NCBI GenBank assembly: GCA_963760285.1
Contig: CAVXCI010000001.1
Span: forward strand, 682,001 to 746,000
Length of the DNA: 64,000 bases
Direction: 5' to 3'
Source: PALSA-278 sp963760285
GTDB taxonomy: Bacteria; Acidobacteriota; Terriglobia; Acidiferrales; UBA7541
A program made the position numbers and the translations under genes. Positions 19,480 to 29,173 of the stretch are shown one piece after another. A model generated the notes under the pieces. It saw only the letters and a program-made list of their open reading frames with translations. It was not told where the DNA came from and searched no databases. How positions within the stretch are numbered: the stretch's first letter is position 1; each line of letters starts with the position of its first letter.

Positions 19480-19584
19480 GAAATAGGTGTCTCCTTGAAA
19501 TGAAGACGGACTTTTGATTGGATGCACGACAAGCGCGAATCGTTGCAGAAACTCTAAACGCTTCCAGATCCCGCAACGCTCGGA

Positions 19585-20473
19585 TCAGTCACCCGTGGAC
19601 GAGCCGTATAGATAGCGCCAGGGATTGACGGGTGTATTGTCCAGACCGCACCTCATAGTGCAGGTGGGGGGCCGTAGCGCGGCCACTTCTACCGACATAG
19701 CCTATAATGTCGCCCCGCTTTACCTGCATTCCCGCTTGCGTATTATAAGCCGAGAGATGCGCATACCACGTGGAAAGGCCAAACCCATGGTCAATGATGA
19801 CCACCCGGCCATAGCCACCGCGATTGGCCACTTCGGAGACAACTCCGTCCGCAGTAGCTTCTACCGGCTCACCAAAAGCGGTCCCAATATCAACCCCGGA
19901 GTGAAATGCGCCCTCCCCGCTGAAAGGATCCAGCCGTTCGCCGAAATGCCCCGTAAGCAGGCCCCGCACGGGCCAAATAGACGGTAAGTTGGCAAGCTGC
20001 TCAAGCGCAGTGCCGGGAAGCAACCCGGAAGTCTGGCTCGTCATGCGAAGTCGAGCAACCGTGGGATTCTTTCCAGGAACCGAAACTCGCCACGGACTGC
20101 TGGTAAACGCCGCCTGCCGGATGGGGGGATTGCCGACATTGAAAGGCGACTGCGGAAGCCGAGTAATTCCATAGGTGACAGCCACTTCGCTGGCCAGGGA
20201 CTGCAATGAGTCCAACCTCTGACTGGTGTCCTTCACGGCGCCTGCAACTGGTGGTATTGCTGCTTCATATTGGTTTCGTCGCGGCGCATGCGCATTGTAG
20301 TCGGTCACTTTCCACAACATCCGTGAATATGAACTTACCGCCGCCATCACCGTCAGCCCGCCCACAAATACCAGCAAACTCAATAAATGAACCACATAGA
20401 ACGGAATATTTACGCGGCGCAATCGTCCCGTTGCGCTCGAGGCAATAAACAATGTGTACGATTTGGTCTTCAT
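19585..20473 (-). CDS. M23 family metallopeptidase, with hidden frameshifts
   Basis: A membrane-anchored LytM-type peptidase of about 295 residues. One membrane helix (residues ~27-47, HLLSLLVFVGGLTVMAAVSS) leads into a periplasmic coiled coil and then the M23 domain with zinc ligands in FHSGVDIGTAFGEPV and HLHYEVR. An almost continuous frame exists, but the part around 20239-20292 is only sensible one base over (MRRDETNMKQQYHQLQ, a coiled coil), and the C-terminus near 19643 should read NTPVNPWRYLYG as in related proteins. I chose ATG 20473 over an earlier ATG at 20521 because the signal-anchor begins there. Likely acts on cell-wall peptides or activates amidases. Confidence 0.8.
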
Positions 20474-20701
20474 TATTCCAACATAAATATGCTGCGATTG
20501 TTTTTTTGGGCAATTCCCCATCCCGCATCCCCGTGTGCGGGTTGGTGTGGTACAGAATGTCTGGACCGCGAGCCTTGGTCCGAAACCTCCGCAATTCTAG
20601 AGGCTGGCTGCATCCGAGTCAAGCTATTCTATCCCGTATTGCACAGTTCCCAGCGGAGAGCATTGTGGCGGGTATAATGCAATCGGTGCAATCCGAGTTC
20701 G

Positions 20702-21712
20702 ATGAATCAACGAAATGAAGGAGAAATTCTCCGGCGTATTTCCCGCCGCTTCGATGGTCGTCCAGATCGCGCCGGGCAGCCCCGCGTCGTTCTGGGCATG
20801 GGTGACGATGCGGCAATCCTCTCGTCGGGCGCAAACCACGAACTGGTGATCAGCAGCGACATGTTCTTGGAAGGAACCCATTTCCTGCGGCGACTGTATT
20901 CGCCCGAATCCGTGGGCTATAAGGCACTGGCCAGGGCGGTGAGCGATCTGGCCGCTATGGGGGCCAAACCGCACAGCTTCCTTCTGACGATTGGCCTCCC
21001 CGCGGTCGCAACAGGCAAATGGCTGAATGGGTTCCTCGCCGGTCTACAGCAAGCCGCGGAGACATTTCGCATCGCACTGATTGGCGGCGATGCCACGCGC
21101 TATTCCTCCATCATTCTGGAAATCACGGTGTTGGGAACCGTTCCCGGAGGAAAGGCTGTGCTGCGATCCGGCACGCGCCCCGGGGACATAATTTTTGTCA
21201 CAGGCCAACTGGGCGCGGCCGAACTCGGCCGGCGTCTGCTTCCACAGCGGCCCGGGATCCGTCTGACACGTCCAACGATGGGCCACCCATTGCTTTCAGC
21301 GCAAATGTTCCCCCAGCCACCAATCGAATTCGCGCAACGATTAGCTGCCGAAGGTCTCGCTACCGCGATGATTGATCTCTCCGACGGTCTCTCCAGCGAT
21401 TTGACCCGCCTATGTGAGGCTAGTGGCGTGGGGGCGCGAATTGAAGTCTCGAGTCTGCCGTTAGTACGAATCCCGCGCATTCGATCGGCGAGGAAGGAAG
21501 ACCCCGTTGAACTCGCTCTTCATGGCGGGGAGGATTATGGATTGTTGTTTACTTGCCATCCGCCACATCTGGCCCGGCTGCGCAAAATTTCGCGCAGCCA
21601 GAAAATCACTCCCATCGGCGATATCACGCGTTCGCGCAAAATCGAGATTTCCGATGCCCTGGGGAATGTCAAAATTCTGGCCGCGCGCGGCTGGGACCCA
21701 TTCCGAGATTAA
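20702..21712 (+). CDS. thiL: Thiamine-monophosphate kinase
   Basis: A 336-residue ThiL, which phosphorylates thiamine monophosphate to the active cofactor thiamine diphosphate using ATP. Visible motifs: VLGMGDDAAIL (magnesium and ATP site), SSDMFLEGTHFLRR with the acidic residues, ALARAVSDLAAMGAKPHSF, GGDATRYS, MIDLSDGLSSDL and HGGEDYGLLFT. Length is normal and the frame is intact, which marks the right-hand edge of the indel-rich block. It faces away from the M23 gene with a 228-base shared upstream gap and ends ten bases from the PBP1A stop. No TPP riboswitch is apparent upstream. Confidence 0.95.
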   Translation: MNQRNEGEILRRISRRFDGRPDRAGQPRVVLGMGDDAAILSSGANHELVISSDMFLEGTHFLRRLYSPESVGYKALARAVSDLAAMGAKPHSFLLTIGLPAVATGKWLNGFLAGLQQAAETFRIALIGGDATRYSSIILEITVLGTVPGGKAVLRSGTRPGDIIFVTGQLGAAELGRRLLPQRPGIRLTRPTMGHPLLSAQMFPQPPIEFAQRLAAEGLATAMIDLSDGLSSDLTRLCEASGVGARIEVSSLPLVRIPRIRSARKEDPVELALHGGEDYGLLFTCHPPHLARLRKISRSQKITPIGDITRSRKIEISDALGNVKILAARGWDPFRD

Positions 21713-21722
21713 CAACTCGTAC

Positions 21723-24059
21723 TTAATGTCCTGGTTGAGGCGGGTGTGGCGCCGGGCGATCGGGCGGCGGCGATGGAGAGGCTGCTGGCGTCAGCTTGTG
21801 CGCGGGCGTAGAACCCGGCAGGCCCTGCTCGGCAGCGTCGGATGGCGGTGCGGTATCTGGTGTATCCACCCGCACGGTTTGCGTGGCGGCTTGCTTTTCA
21901 AGCGGGATTACGTTGGGGAAATCCTCCGCGGGCGCGCCTTCCATGGCTTGCTGCATGAATTCAATCCAGACCGGCAACGCCACGGCCGCGCCGGTTTCCT
22001 TCTTCCCCAGGGAAATGCGCTTGTCGTCGTTGCCCACCCACACGCCTGCCGTAAGCGACGGCGTGAAGCCGATATACCAGGCATCCGTGAAATCGTTGGT
22101 GGTCCCGGTCTTGCCGGCCGTGGGGCGCGCCAGCACTTTGGCTTTCACGCCGGTGCCAAACTGCACAACGTCTTCGAGCATGGCCACCATCGTCCGCGCC
22201 ACGGCGGGATCCAGCACATCAGTTACCTTGGGCTTGGCCTCTTCCAAAAGCGCGCCATCGTACGCCGTCACGCGACGAATCATGTACGGTTCAATGTGGA
22301 TGCCATCGTCGGGAAAAACGGTGAACGCTGACGTGTGTTCCATCAACGTCAGATCCGCGGCGCCCAGAGCCAGGGGCAGATAAGGCGGCAGCGGGCTTTG
22401 GATTCCAAATCTGCGGGCGGTATCAATCACTTCGTTCATGCCCACTTGCGCGCAGATGCGAACAGCCGGGATGTTGCGCGAATCCGCCAAGGCGCGGCGC
22501 AAGGTAATGCGGCCTTCAAATTTCTCATCATAATTGTGCGGAGTGTAGACCTGGCCACCACTGGTGATGGTAAAAGGCGAATCCAGGACGGTATCGAATG
22601 GCGACATGCCCTTTTCCAATGCCGTGGCATAGACATACACCTTGAAGGAACTTCCCGTCTGCCGCATGGCCTGAGTTGCGCGGTTGAATTTCGATTCCTC
22701 AAAGCTATACCCGCCCACCATGGCTTTGATTTCACCCGTGGAATTTTCTATGGCCACCAGCGCGGCCTGTGCCGCGGGATGCTGCGACAGTTCAACCTTC
22801 GCCGTGCCACCGGAAATCTGCTCCAGCTTCACCATCGGCAGATCGCCCTCGTGCAAAAAGTCCGCGCTGGATGACCTTCCCGTCCAGGAGAAATCGGAAG
22901 GCGTGAGAATCGCGCGCAGCGTGCCGATCTTCAACTCCGCGTTGGGACCGCTCACGGAAGTAACCAGCGCGGTCACGTAGTCTCCCTGCTGGAGAGGGCT
23001 TCGCCATTCATCGTCTTGATAGGTGTTAAGGTCTGCCAGATGATCGCGAAAAATATTGGAGAGGCGGTCGCGCCAACCGTGCCGCTTGTCATAAAGATGC
23101 AGGCCATCCTGCACGGCGCGGTCCGCCGCCCGCTGCATTTTTACATTCAACGTGGTGTAAACGCGCAACCCCTGCTCGTGAACCGCCTCGGTGCCGTATG
23201 TCCGTTCCAGATATTGGCGAATTTCCTCGATGAAATAGGGCGCCAACCCGTACTTGCCATTGGAAAGGTGCAGACCAAGGGGCTCGCGCGTAGCCGATTC
23301 CGCCTGCGCTTCCGTTATTTTTCTCTCGTGGTCCATGCGCGAGAGCACGAAATTGCGCCGGGCCAGCGCCTTTTCAGGATGCAGCAGCGGTGAATAGCTT
23401 GGCCCGCGAATCATGCCCGCGAGCAACGCCGCCTCCGCGGGCGTGAGCTGGCCTACCGGTTTATTGAAATAAAACTCCGAGGCTGCTTCGAAGCCGTAGT
23501 TGCCGTGTCCCAGATAAATCTGGTTCACATACATGGTAAAAATCTGAGGTTTGCTGTAATGGCGCTCAATCTGGATGGCCAGGAGCGTTTCCTGAATTTT
23601 CCGGCGGAAACTGCGGTCCGAACGATTCAGGAACAAACCGCCGGCTAGCTGCATGGTCAGTGTGCTGGCGCCCTCTCTGATGTGCCGTGTGCTGACGTTA
23701 CGCCAGGCGGCTTCCACAACGCGCGGCAAGTCCACGCCCCAGTGTTCTTCAAAATGCTGGTCCTCGGTCACCAGGATCGCGTCTTTCAATAGTTTGGGAA
23801 TCTGATCGTAGGTGAGCAATACCCGTCGCTGCATGGAGAAACCGCCAATCTGTTCGCCGTTGTCGGCGTAGACTTCACTGACGACGTCCGGACGGTAGTT
23901 CTCCAGTTCGGTGATTTCCGGAAGGTTGTTGGCATAAACGAAGAGCAAGCCAGCAGCGGCGCCAAAGGCAATGGCGAGAAAGAGAGCCAGTGCAAATGCG
24001 AGGCGTCCAAAAATTCGTCCGCCTTCCAAACGCATCAGCGGCAGGTCAATTCGCGGCAT
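21723..24059 (-). CDS. Class A penicillin-binding protein (PBP1A type)
   Basis: A 778-residue bifunctional peptidoglycan synthase. After one membrane helix (LAFALALFLAIAFGAAAGLL) comes the GT51 transglycosylase with EDQHFEEHWGVD, GASTLTMQLAGG and RRKIQETLLAIQIE. The transpeptidase follows with the catalytic SSFK (in TGSSFKVYVYATAL), SRN (ADSRNIPAV) and KTG (AGKTGTTNDFTDAWYIG). A proline-rich tail of about 50 residues closes the protein. Length and order are those of PBP1A/MrcA proteins. It polymerises glycan strands and cross-links peptides at the inner membrane. It converges with thiL. Confidence 0.95.
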   Translation of the reverse strand: MPRIDLPLMRLEGGRIFGRLAFALALFLAIAFGAAAGLLFVYANNLPEITELENYRPDVVSEVYADNGEQIGGFSMQRRVLLTYDQIPKLLKDAILVTEDQHFEEHWGVDLPRVVEAAWRNVSTRHIREGASTLTMQLAGGLFLNRSDRSFRRKIQETLLAIQIERHYSKPQIFTMYVNQIYLGHGNYGFEAASEFYFNKPVGQLTPAEAALLAGMIRGPSYSPLLHPEKALARRNFVLSRMDHERKITEAQAESATREPLGLHLSNGKYGLAPYFIEEIRQYLERTYGTEAVHEQGLRVYTTLNVKMQRAADRAVQDGLHLYDKRHGWRDRLSNIFRDHLADLNTYQDDEWRSPLQQGDYVTALVTSVSGPNAELKIGTLRAILTPSDFSWTGRSSSADFLHEGDLPMVKLEQISGGTAKVELSQHPAAQAALVAIENSTGEIKAMVGGYSFEESKFNRATQAMRQTGSSFKVYVYATALEKGMSPFDTVLDSPFTITSGGQVYTPHNYDEKFEGRITLRRALADSRNIPAVRICAQVGMNEVIDTARRFGIQSPLPPYLPLALGAADLTLMEHTSAFTVFPDDGIHIEPYMIRRVTAYDGALLEEAKPKVTDVLDPAVARTMVAMLEDVVQFGTGVKAKVLARPTAGKTGTTNDFTDAWYIGFTPSLTAGVWVGNDDKRISLGKKETGAAVALPVWIEFMQQAMEGAPAEDFPNVIPLEKQAATQTVRVDTPDTAPPSDAAEQGLPGSTPAHKLTPAASPSPPPDRPAPHPPQPGH

Positions 24060-24181
24060 CGGTTTTTATTGTAGCGCATCCCCGGCGGGCAAAAGGCGGG
24101 CGCCATGCAATCGTGCGGCGACACTCGGAGACGAGCTTCCCGCCAGGATTCCGCCGTCCGCATCCCTATCACAAGAAATTT

Positions 24182-24577
24182 TCATGCCTCGTCGGAGACG
24201 ATTGCATCCGCTTCAATTTCCAGGAGCATGTCCGGCGAAACCAGGCGGCTGACTTCCACTATGGTGCATGCGGGCCGAATTTGCCCGAAGACTTCACCGT
24301 GCGCTTTGCCGACGATTTCCCAGTGATTAATGTCCGTCACCAGGATGCGCGTTCGCACCACATGCTCCATTCGCGCGCCGGCCTTTTCCAGGGCGGCCTG
24401 AATATTTCGCAGCACCTGAACAGCCTGGGCCCCCGGATCACCCGCGCCCACCACATTCCCATCCGGGCCCGTTGCCGTGGTGCCCGCCACGTGGATATAG
24501 GGGCCGACGCGGACCGCCCGCGAGTAACCCACAATTGGCTCCCATGGCGTGCCGCTGCTGATATTTTCTCTCTTCAT
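24182..24577 (-). CDS. RidA/YjgF family enamine deaminase
   Basis: A 131-residue RidA-family protein. RidA enzymes hydrolyse reactive enamines and imines, notably 2-aminoacrylate released by PLP enzymes. Visible features: GYSRAVRVGPYIHVAGTTA, GAGDPGAQAVQVLRNIQAAL, the active-site Arg in VVRTRILVTD and the C-terminal LLEIEADAIV. The frame extends further upstream, but ATG 24577 is the real start because GGAGGGCGTGAA precedes it directly. It diverges from the PLP-dependent cystathionine beta-synthase gene across 150 bases, a fitting partner since such enzymes can leak aminoacrylate-type intermediates. That link is an inference. Confidence 0.88.
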   Translation of the reverse strand: MKRENISSGTPWEPIVGYSRAVRVGPYIHVAGTTATGPDGNVVGAGDPGAQAVQVLRNIQAALEKAGARMEHVVRTRILVTDINHWEIVGKAHGEVFGQIRPACTIVEVSRLVSPDMLLEIEADAIVSDEA

Positions 24578-24726
24578 TTCACGCCCTCCATCCGGCTCCA
24601 ACACCGCCAGTGTGACATACTCCCGCATCCCATTCGTACACACACGCCACCCCTCGGCTGGACATGTCTTCTTAAAGTCCGTAATCTGATAGCATTCCAA
24701 TCGCTTTGGAGAAGAGGTCTCTGCGC

Positions 24727-26121
24727 ATGCGTTGTAACAACATCCTGGAGGCGTTCGGGAACACTCCCATCGTTCGGCTCAACCGAATCACGCGGGATAT
24801 CGAGGCAGATGTTTACGTCAAAGCGGAGTACATGAATCCTGGCGGATCGGTGAAGGATCGCATCGGCACTTCCATGATTGACGATGCGGAACGGCGCGGC
24901 CTGCTGAAGCCCGGCGGTACGATCATTGAAGGAACCTCTGGCAATACCGGGATGGGCCTGGCGCTGGTAGCGGCGGTACGCGGTTATAAGGTCGTATTCA
25001 CCATCACCGATAAGCAATCCAAGGAAAAAGTCGATCTTCTGAAAGCTTTCGGCGCGGAAGTTATTGTGTGTCCCACGGCCGTCGAACCAGAAGATCCGCG
25101 CAGCTATTATTCGGTCGCCAGGAAGCTGGCGCGCGAAATTCCCAATTCCTACTATCCCAACCAGTACGATAACCCCACGAATCCCGAGGCTCATTACAAA
25201 ACGACCGGGCCCGGAGATCTGGAAAGACAGCGAGGGCGAATCACGCATTTTGTCTGCTGCATGGGCACAGGTGGAACGATCAGCGGCACAGCGCGCTTTC
25301 TAAAGGAGCAGAACGCCGCCGTGAAGGTTATCGGCGTGGACCCGGTGGGATCGCTTTTCTACGAATTCTTCAAGACTGGCAAGATGGGGAAGGCCTCACC
25401 ATACGTGGTGGAAGGATTCGGCGAGGATTTTTTCCCTACTACCATGGATTTCAAGGTCGTGGATGACGTCATTCAGGTGAATGACGAGGAATGTTTCGTC
25501 TGGGCGCGGCGTTTGGCTCGCATGGAGGGGATTTTCACCGGCGGTTCGGGCGGCGGTTGCGTCTCGGCGGCTTTGCAGGTAGCCCGCGATTGCAAAAAGG
25601 GAGATTTCGTCGTCGCCCTGCTTCCCGATTCCGGCATGCGGTATCTCACCAAGATCTATAACGACGGCTGGATGCGCGACCACGGATACGTGGATGCGCA
25701 GGTGCCGCTGACAGCGGCGGATATCGTCCATGCCAAGCGCCAGGGCCAGGGCGGCAAATCCCGCGAGCTCCTGCTTGCCCGGCCATACCAAACTGTATTC
25801 CATGCTCTCCACACCATGCAGACACAAGACATCTCGCAATTGCCCATTTTCGAGGAAGAAAATCCCATCGGAACCATCTACGAAGATCAAATTCTGAATC
25901 TGGCTCTGCAGGGGAAGGATCTGCGCAAACTGGTGATCCGGGAAGTGATGGCTCCGCCTCTGCCGGTAGTGGCGAAGGAATCGCCCGTGGACCGGATCAC
26001 CCATCTGCTGAGCCATTCGGGGCCCGCGGTGTTCGTAGAAATGCTGCCGGGTGAATTTGAAATTCTAACGAAATTTGATCTGATGGGAACAATCGCCAGC
26101 CTCATGGAACAAACACGCTGA
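24727..26121 (+). CDS. Cystathionine beta-synthase with CBS-domain pair
   Basis: A 464-residue PLP enzyme of the cysteine-synthase fold followed by two CBS domains, the layout of cystathionine beta-synthase. It would condense serine and homocysteine to cystathionine. Visible motifs: the PLP lysine in NPGGSVKDRIG, the phosphate loop GTGGTISG, the substrate loop EGTSGNTGMGLAL, the SGGGCVSA stretch and LLPDSGMRYLTKIYND. The C-terminal ~130 residues (PYQTVFHALHTMQTQDISQL onward) form the CBS pair. The start at ATG 24727 is supported by GGAGAAGAGG; a TTG at 24706 is less likely. O-acetylserine-dependent activity cannot be excluded. Confidence 0.88.
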   Translation: MRCNNILEAFGNTPIVRLNRITRDIEADVYVKAEYMNPGGSVKDRIGTSMIDDAERRGLLKPGGTIIEGTSGNTGMGLALVAAVRGYKVVFTITDKQSKEKVDLLKAFGAEVIVCPTAVEPEDPRSYYSVARKLAREIPNSYYPNQYDNPTNPEAHYKTTGPGDLERQRGRITHFVCCMGTGGTISGTARFLKEQNAAVKVIGVDPVGSLFYEFFKTGKMGKASPYVVEGFGEDFFPTTMDFKVVDDVIQVNDEECFVWARRLARMEGIFTGGSGGGCVSAALQVARDCKKGDFVVALLPDSGMRYLTKIYNDGWMRDHGYVDAQVPLTAADIVHAKRQGQGGKSRELLLARPYQTVFHALHTMQTQDISQLPIFEEENPIGTIYEDQILNLALQGKDLRKLVIREVMAPPLPVVAKESPVDRITHLLSHSGPAVFVEMLPGEFEILTKFDLMGTIASLMEQTR

Positions 26122-26205
26122 CGCGGAATTTAGGCAACCGCGTCTCGACGTTACGCGTGTGAGAAGCTCCTGCTCGCCTGTGCGTTCCCGGGGGAAAACC
26201 GTTTT

Positions 26206-28057
26206 ATGAAAATTGAAGAATTCCAGAATCGCTTGCGCGACGGCGTGCTGGTGGCCGATGGCGCCATGGGCTCAATGCTCTACGAGTTGCTGGGACCGCA
26301 GCGTTCTCTGGACGAATTGAACGCCACGCATCCCGAGATCGTCTTCCAGGTTCATCAGATGTACATCGCCGCCGGGGCGCAGATTATTGAGACCAACACA
26401 TTTGGCGCAAATAGAAACAAGCTGGCAGCCAATGGTTTGGCGGACCGTGTCGCCGGTTTGAACCATCGCGGCGTAAAGATTGCGCGCGAGGCGCGGGAAG
26501 CTGCGCCGCATGAGGTTTTAGTGGCCGGTTCCATCGGCCCGCTGGGAATCCAACGGCGCGCGCAGCAGGTAACCGTCGAGGAGATGCGCGAAATGTTCCT
26601 CGAGCAGGCCGGCGCGCTGGAAGAGCGCGGCGTGGACCTTTTTATCCTGGAAACATTCACGGACCTCGAAGAGATTCTGGCGGCCGTGGACGCCATACGG
26701 TCCTTTTCTCAACTGCCGGTGATTGCCCAGCTCACTTTCTCGGAGGAATGCACGGCGTTTGATGGGACTCAGCCCCCGGGATGCCTGGGAGCAACTTTCC
26801 AAAAAAAATATGCAGGTTATCGGGGCAAATTGCACCGTGGGCCCGCAGTTCCTGCTGCCGGTTTTGCAGGGATTCGCGGCCGCCGCTGACAAGTTTCCTC
26901 TGAGCGCCATGCCCAATGCCGGATTTCCCAAGAGAGTGGGTGACCGCATCATTTATCCCCGCTCGTCACCGGAATATTTCGCGGCGTTTGCACGCGAAGC
27001 GGCGGCATTGGGGGTCCGCGTTCTCGGCGGCTGCTGCGGAACGACGCCCGATCACATCCGCGCGATGGCGAAGGCCGTGCACGGGCTCACACCACAGACG
27101 GTTCGCGTGGCCAATTCGCTTTCGCGCGCATTCGATGAAGTTAAGGTCGTCACTCCTGATGAGCCGGCCTCGCGCGCAGTACAGAGCGGACTCAGGAGGA
27201 AGATTGACGCGGGGGAATTCTTCGTCTCCGTGGAGATTGATCCACCGAAGGGCGTCTCCATTGATCGCATCCTGGAACAGGTTGGCAAAGTGATGGCCTC
27301 CGGGCAGGCGGACGCCATTGATATCAACAGTGGAACTCTGGCGCGCGTGGGCATGGACGCGTTGATGCTTGCCGGAGCTTTGGAAGCCCGCGGCATCGAA
27401 ACCATTCCGCACTTGACCACGCGCGATGCCAACATCATCGGCCTGCAAGCCATGCTGCTGGGCGCATGGACGATTGGAGGAGTTCGCAACGTACTGGCCA
27501 TCACCGGCGACCCGCCATCCTTTGGCGACCATCCCGAAACCAGCGGGGTATATGAAGTGGATTCCGTCGGATTGGTAAAAGTGATGTCACGATTGAATCA
27601 AGGAACAGATTGGGCCGGGAAACAGCTGGGCGGAGCTACGAATTTCATGATTGGCGTGGCATTGAACCCCGTCGCCGAAGATGTGGACGGCGAAATCCAG
27701 CGCTTCGAAGCAAAAGTTGCCGCCGGCGCGCACTTCGCCATGACGCAGCCTCTCTTCGACCCTGAACACTGGCACGCGTTCTTGAAACGGCTCGGCGGCG
27801 TGTCCCCCATCCCCATCCTTGCGGGAATCTGGCCCCTCACTAGCTACAAGCAGGCCCTGCGCCTGAACAACGAAGTCCCGGGGATCGTTATCCCCGAGCC
27901 GACATTGCGGCAAATGGAGGAAGCCGGCGCGAGCGCGCGTGAATGCGGTTTCGCTCTCGCTCGCAACATGCTGCGTTGGGCGCGGACTGAACTCGCCGGA
28001 GCGTACCTGATTCCCCCGTTCAAACGTTACGAGGAAGTCCTCGAACTCTTCAGCTAG
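26206..28057 (+). CDS. Homocysteine S-methyltransferase / methylenetetrahydrofolate reductase fusion, one frameshift
   Basis: A bifunctional protein of about 617 residues, as known from YitJ-type enzymes. Residues 1-290 form a homocysteine methyltransferase with DGAMGSMLYELLG, IIETNTFGANR, and zinc cysteines in GANCTVGP and GGCCGTTPDHIRA. The C-terminal ~290 residues are a MetF-type reductase (FFVSVEIDPPKGVS, NVLAITGDPPS, FMIGVALNP, FAMTQPLFD). It would make methionine from homocysteine and supply methyl groups from folate. The frame changes by one base near 26765, within a run of five C, so the given sequence encodes two overlapping pieces. It follows cystathionine beta-synthase by 84 bases. 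Confidence 0.9.
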
Positions 28058-28110
28058 GAAAGAGAGACCGGAGCAGTCCCTCTGCTTCTCTGTTTCTCAG
28101 CGACGGGTTC

Positions 28111-29154
28111 TTAGTTCTTGTTGCGGAGAAAATAGGCGCGGTAGAGCGTGTCACGCTGCGCGGGAATGTACCCGGCGTCGGAAATAATGTGCCGCAACTC
28201 TGCTTCATTTGTCCTGTTGCGGACGCCAGCGGCATAAACCACATTTTCCTCAATCAGGATGCTGCCCACATCGTCGGCCCCAAACTGGAGCCCTACTTGG
28301 CACACCTTAATGCCGGGTGTGAGCCAGCTCGATTGGATGTGGTCAATGTTGTCCAGGAACAGGCGGCTGATGGCCAGCGTTTTTAGATAGTCCACCGCCG
28401 TAGTTTCCGGGACTTTTTTCCCCAGCGGCGTATTTTCCGGCGCAAAAATCCAGGGAATGAACGCCGTGAACCCGCCGGTGTCCTCTTGAATTCGGCGGAC
28501 GCGCTCCAGATGGTTTACGCGATGATGATATTCCTCGCCGCAACCAAACATCATGGTCGCCGTGGTCCGCAGCCCCAGAGAGTGCGCAGCGCGATGCATC
28601 TGTTCCCACTCGTCCGAGGTGCACTTCAGCCGCGAAATCCGCGCACGAACTTCGTCATCGAGAATCTCCGCGCCGCCGCCGGGAATGGAATCGAGGCCGG
28701 CGTCGCGCAACCGCGCAATGGTGTCGTAGACCGAAAGGCCGGAAACTTCAGCGATGCAATTGATTTCCGGCGCCGAAAAGCAGTGCAAATGAATCTGCGG
28801 GAAGGACTGTTTTATGGACCTCAGCAGATTTTCGTAATAACCGATGCGCAAATCAGGATGCAGTCCCCCCTGCATCAGGATCCCGGTTCCACCCAGCGCA
28901 ATGGTTTCTTCAATTTTTTGATGGATCACTTCAAAGGGGAGGAGGTAGCCATCCTTCGCGCCCAGCGGACGGTAAAATGCGCAAAAAGAGCAGTACTCCG
29001 TGCAAAAATTTGTGTAGTTAATGTTGCGGTCAATCTGGTAGGTCACGACGCGTGGGTCGGTTTTCTGCTTCCGCACCTGGTTCGCCGCCATGCCGATGCC
29101 GATCAAGTCGTCGGAGGCTAACAAGCTCAACGCTTCTTGTGTGGTGATTCCCAC
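28111..29154 (-). CDS. mqnC: Cyclic dehypoxanthinylfutalosine synthase
   Basis: A 347-residue radical SAM enzyme of the futalosine route to menaquinone, which cyclises dehypoxanthine futalosine. The iron-sulfur cluster motif is Cys51-x3-Cys55-x2-Cys58 (NFCTEYCSFCAFYR). Other marks are ILMQGGLHPDLRIGYYENLL, FSAPEI, LDSIPGGGAEI and the C-terminal DDVGSILIEENVV. It starts at GTG 29154 with AAGGGGAG upstream and follows mqnA by 19 bases, so they form an operon. The pathway makes menaquinone for respiration. mqnB, mqnD and mqnE are not in the window. Confidence 0.94.
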   Translation of the reverse strand: MGITTQEALSLLASDDLIGIGMAANQVRKQKTDPRVVTYQIDRNINYTNFCTEYCSFCAFYRPLGAKDGYLLPFEVIHQKIEETIALGGTGILMQGGLHPDLRIGYYENLLRSIKQSFPQIHLHCFSAPEINCIAEVSGLSVYDTIARLRDAGLDSIPGGGAEILDDEVRARISRLKCTSDEWEQMHRAAHSLGLRTTATMMFGCGEEYHHRVNHLERVRRIQEDTGGFTAFIPWIFAPENTPLGKKVPETTAVDYLKTLAISRLFLDNIDHIQSSWLTPGIKVCQVGLQFGADDVGSILIEENVVYAAGVRNRTNEAELRHIISDAGYIPAQRDTLYRAYFLRNKN

Positions 29155-29173
29155 GATGCTCCCCTTCTCAATT

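Noticed and set aside
26122..26205. Possible SAM or cobalamin riboswitch before the methionine gene
   Set aside because: The 84-base gap is too short for a cobalamin riboswitch and shows no recognisable SAM aptamer pattern.
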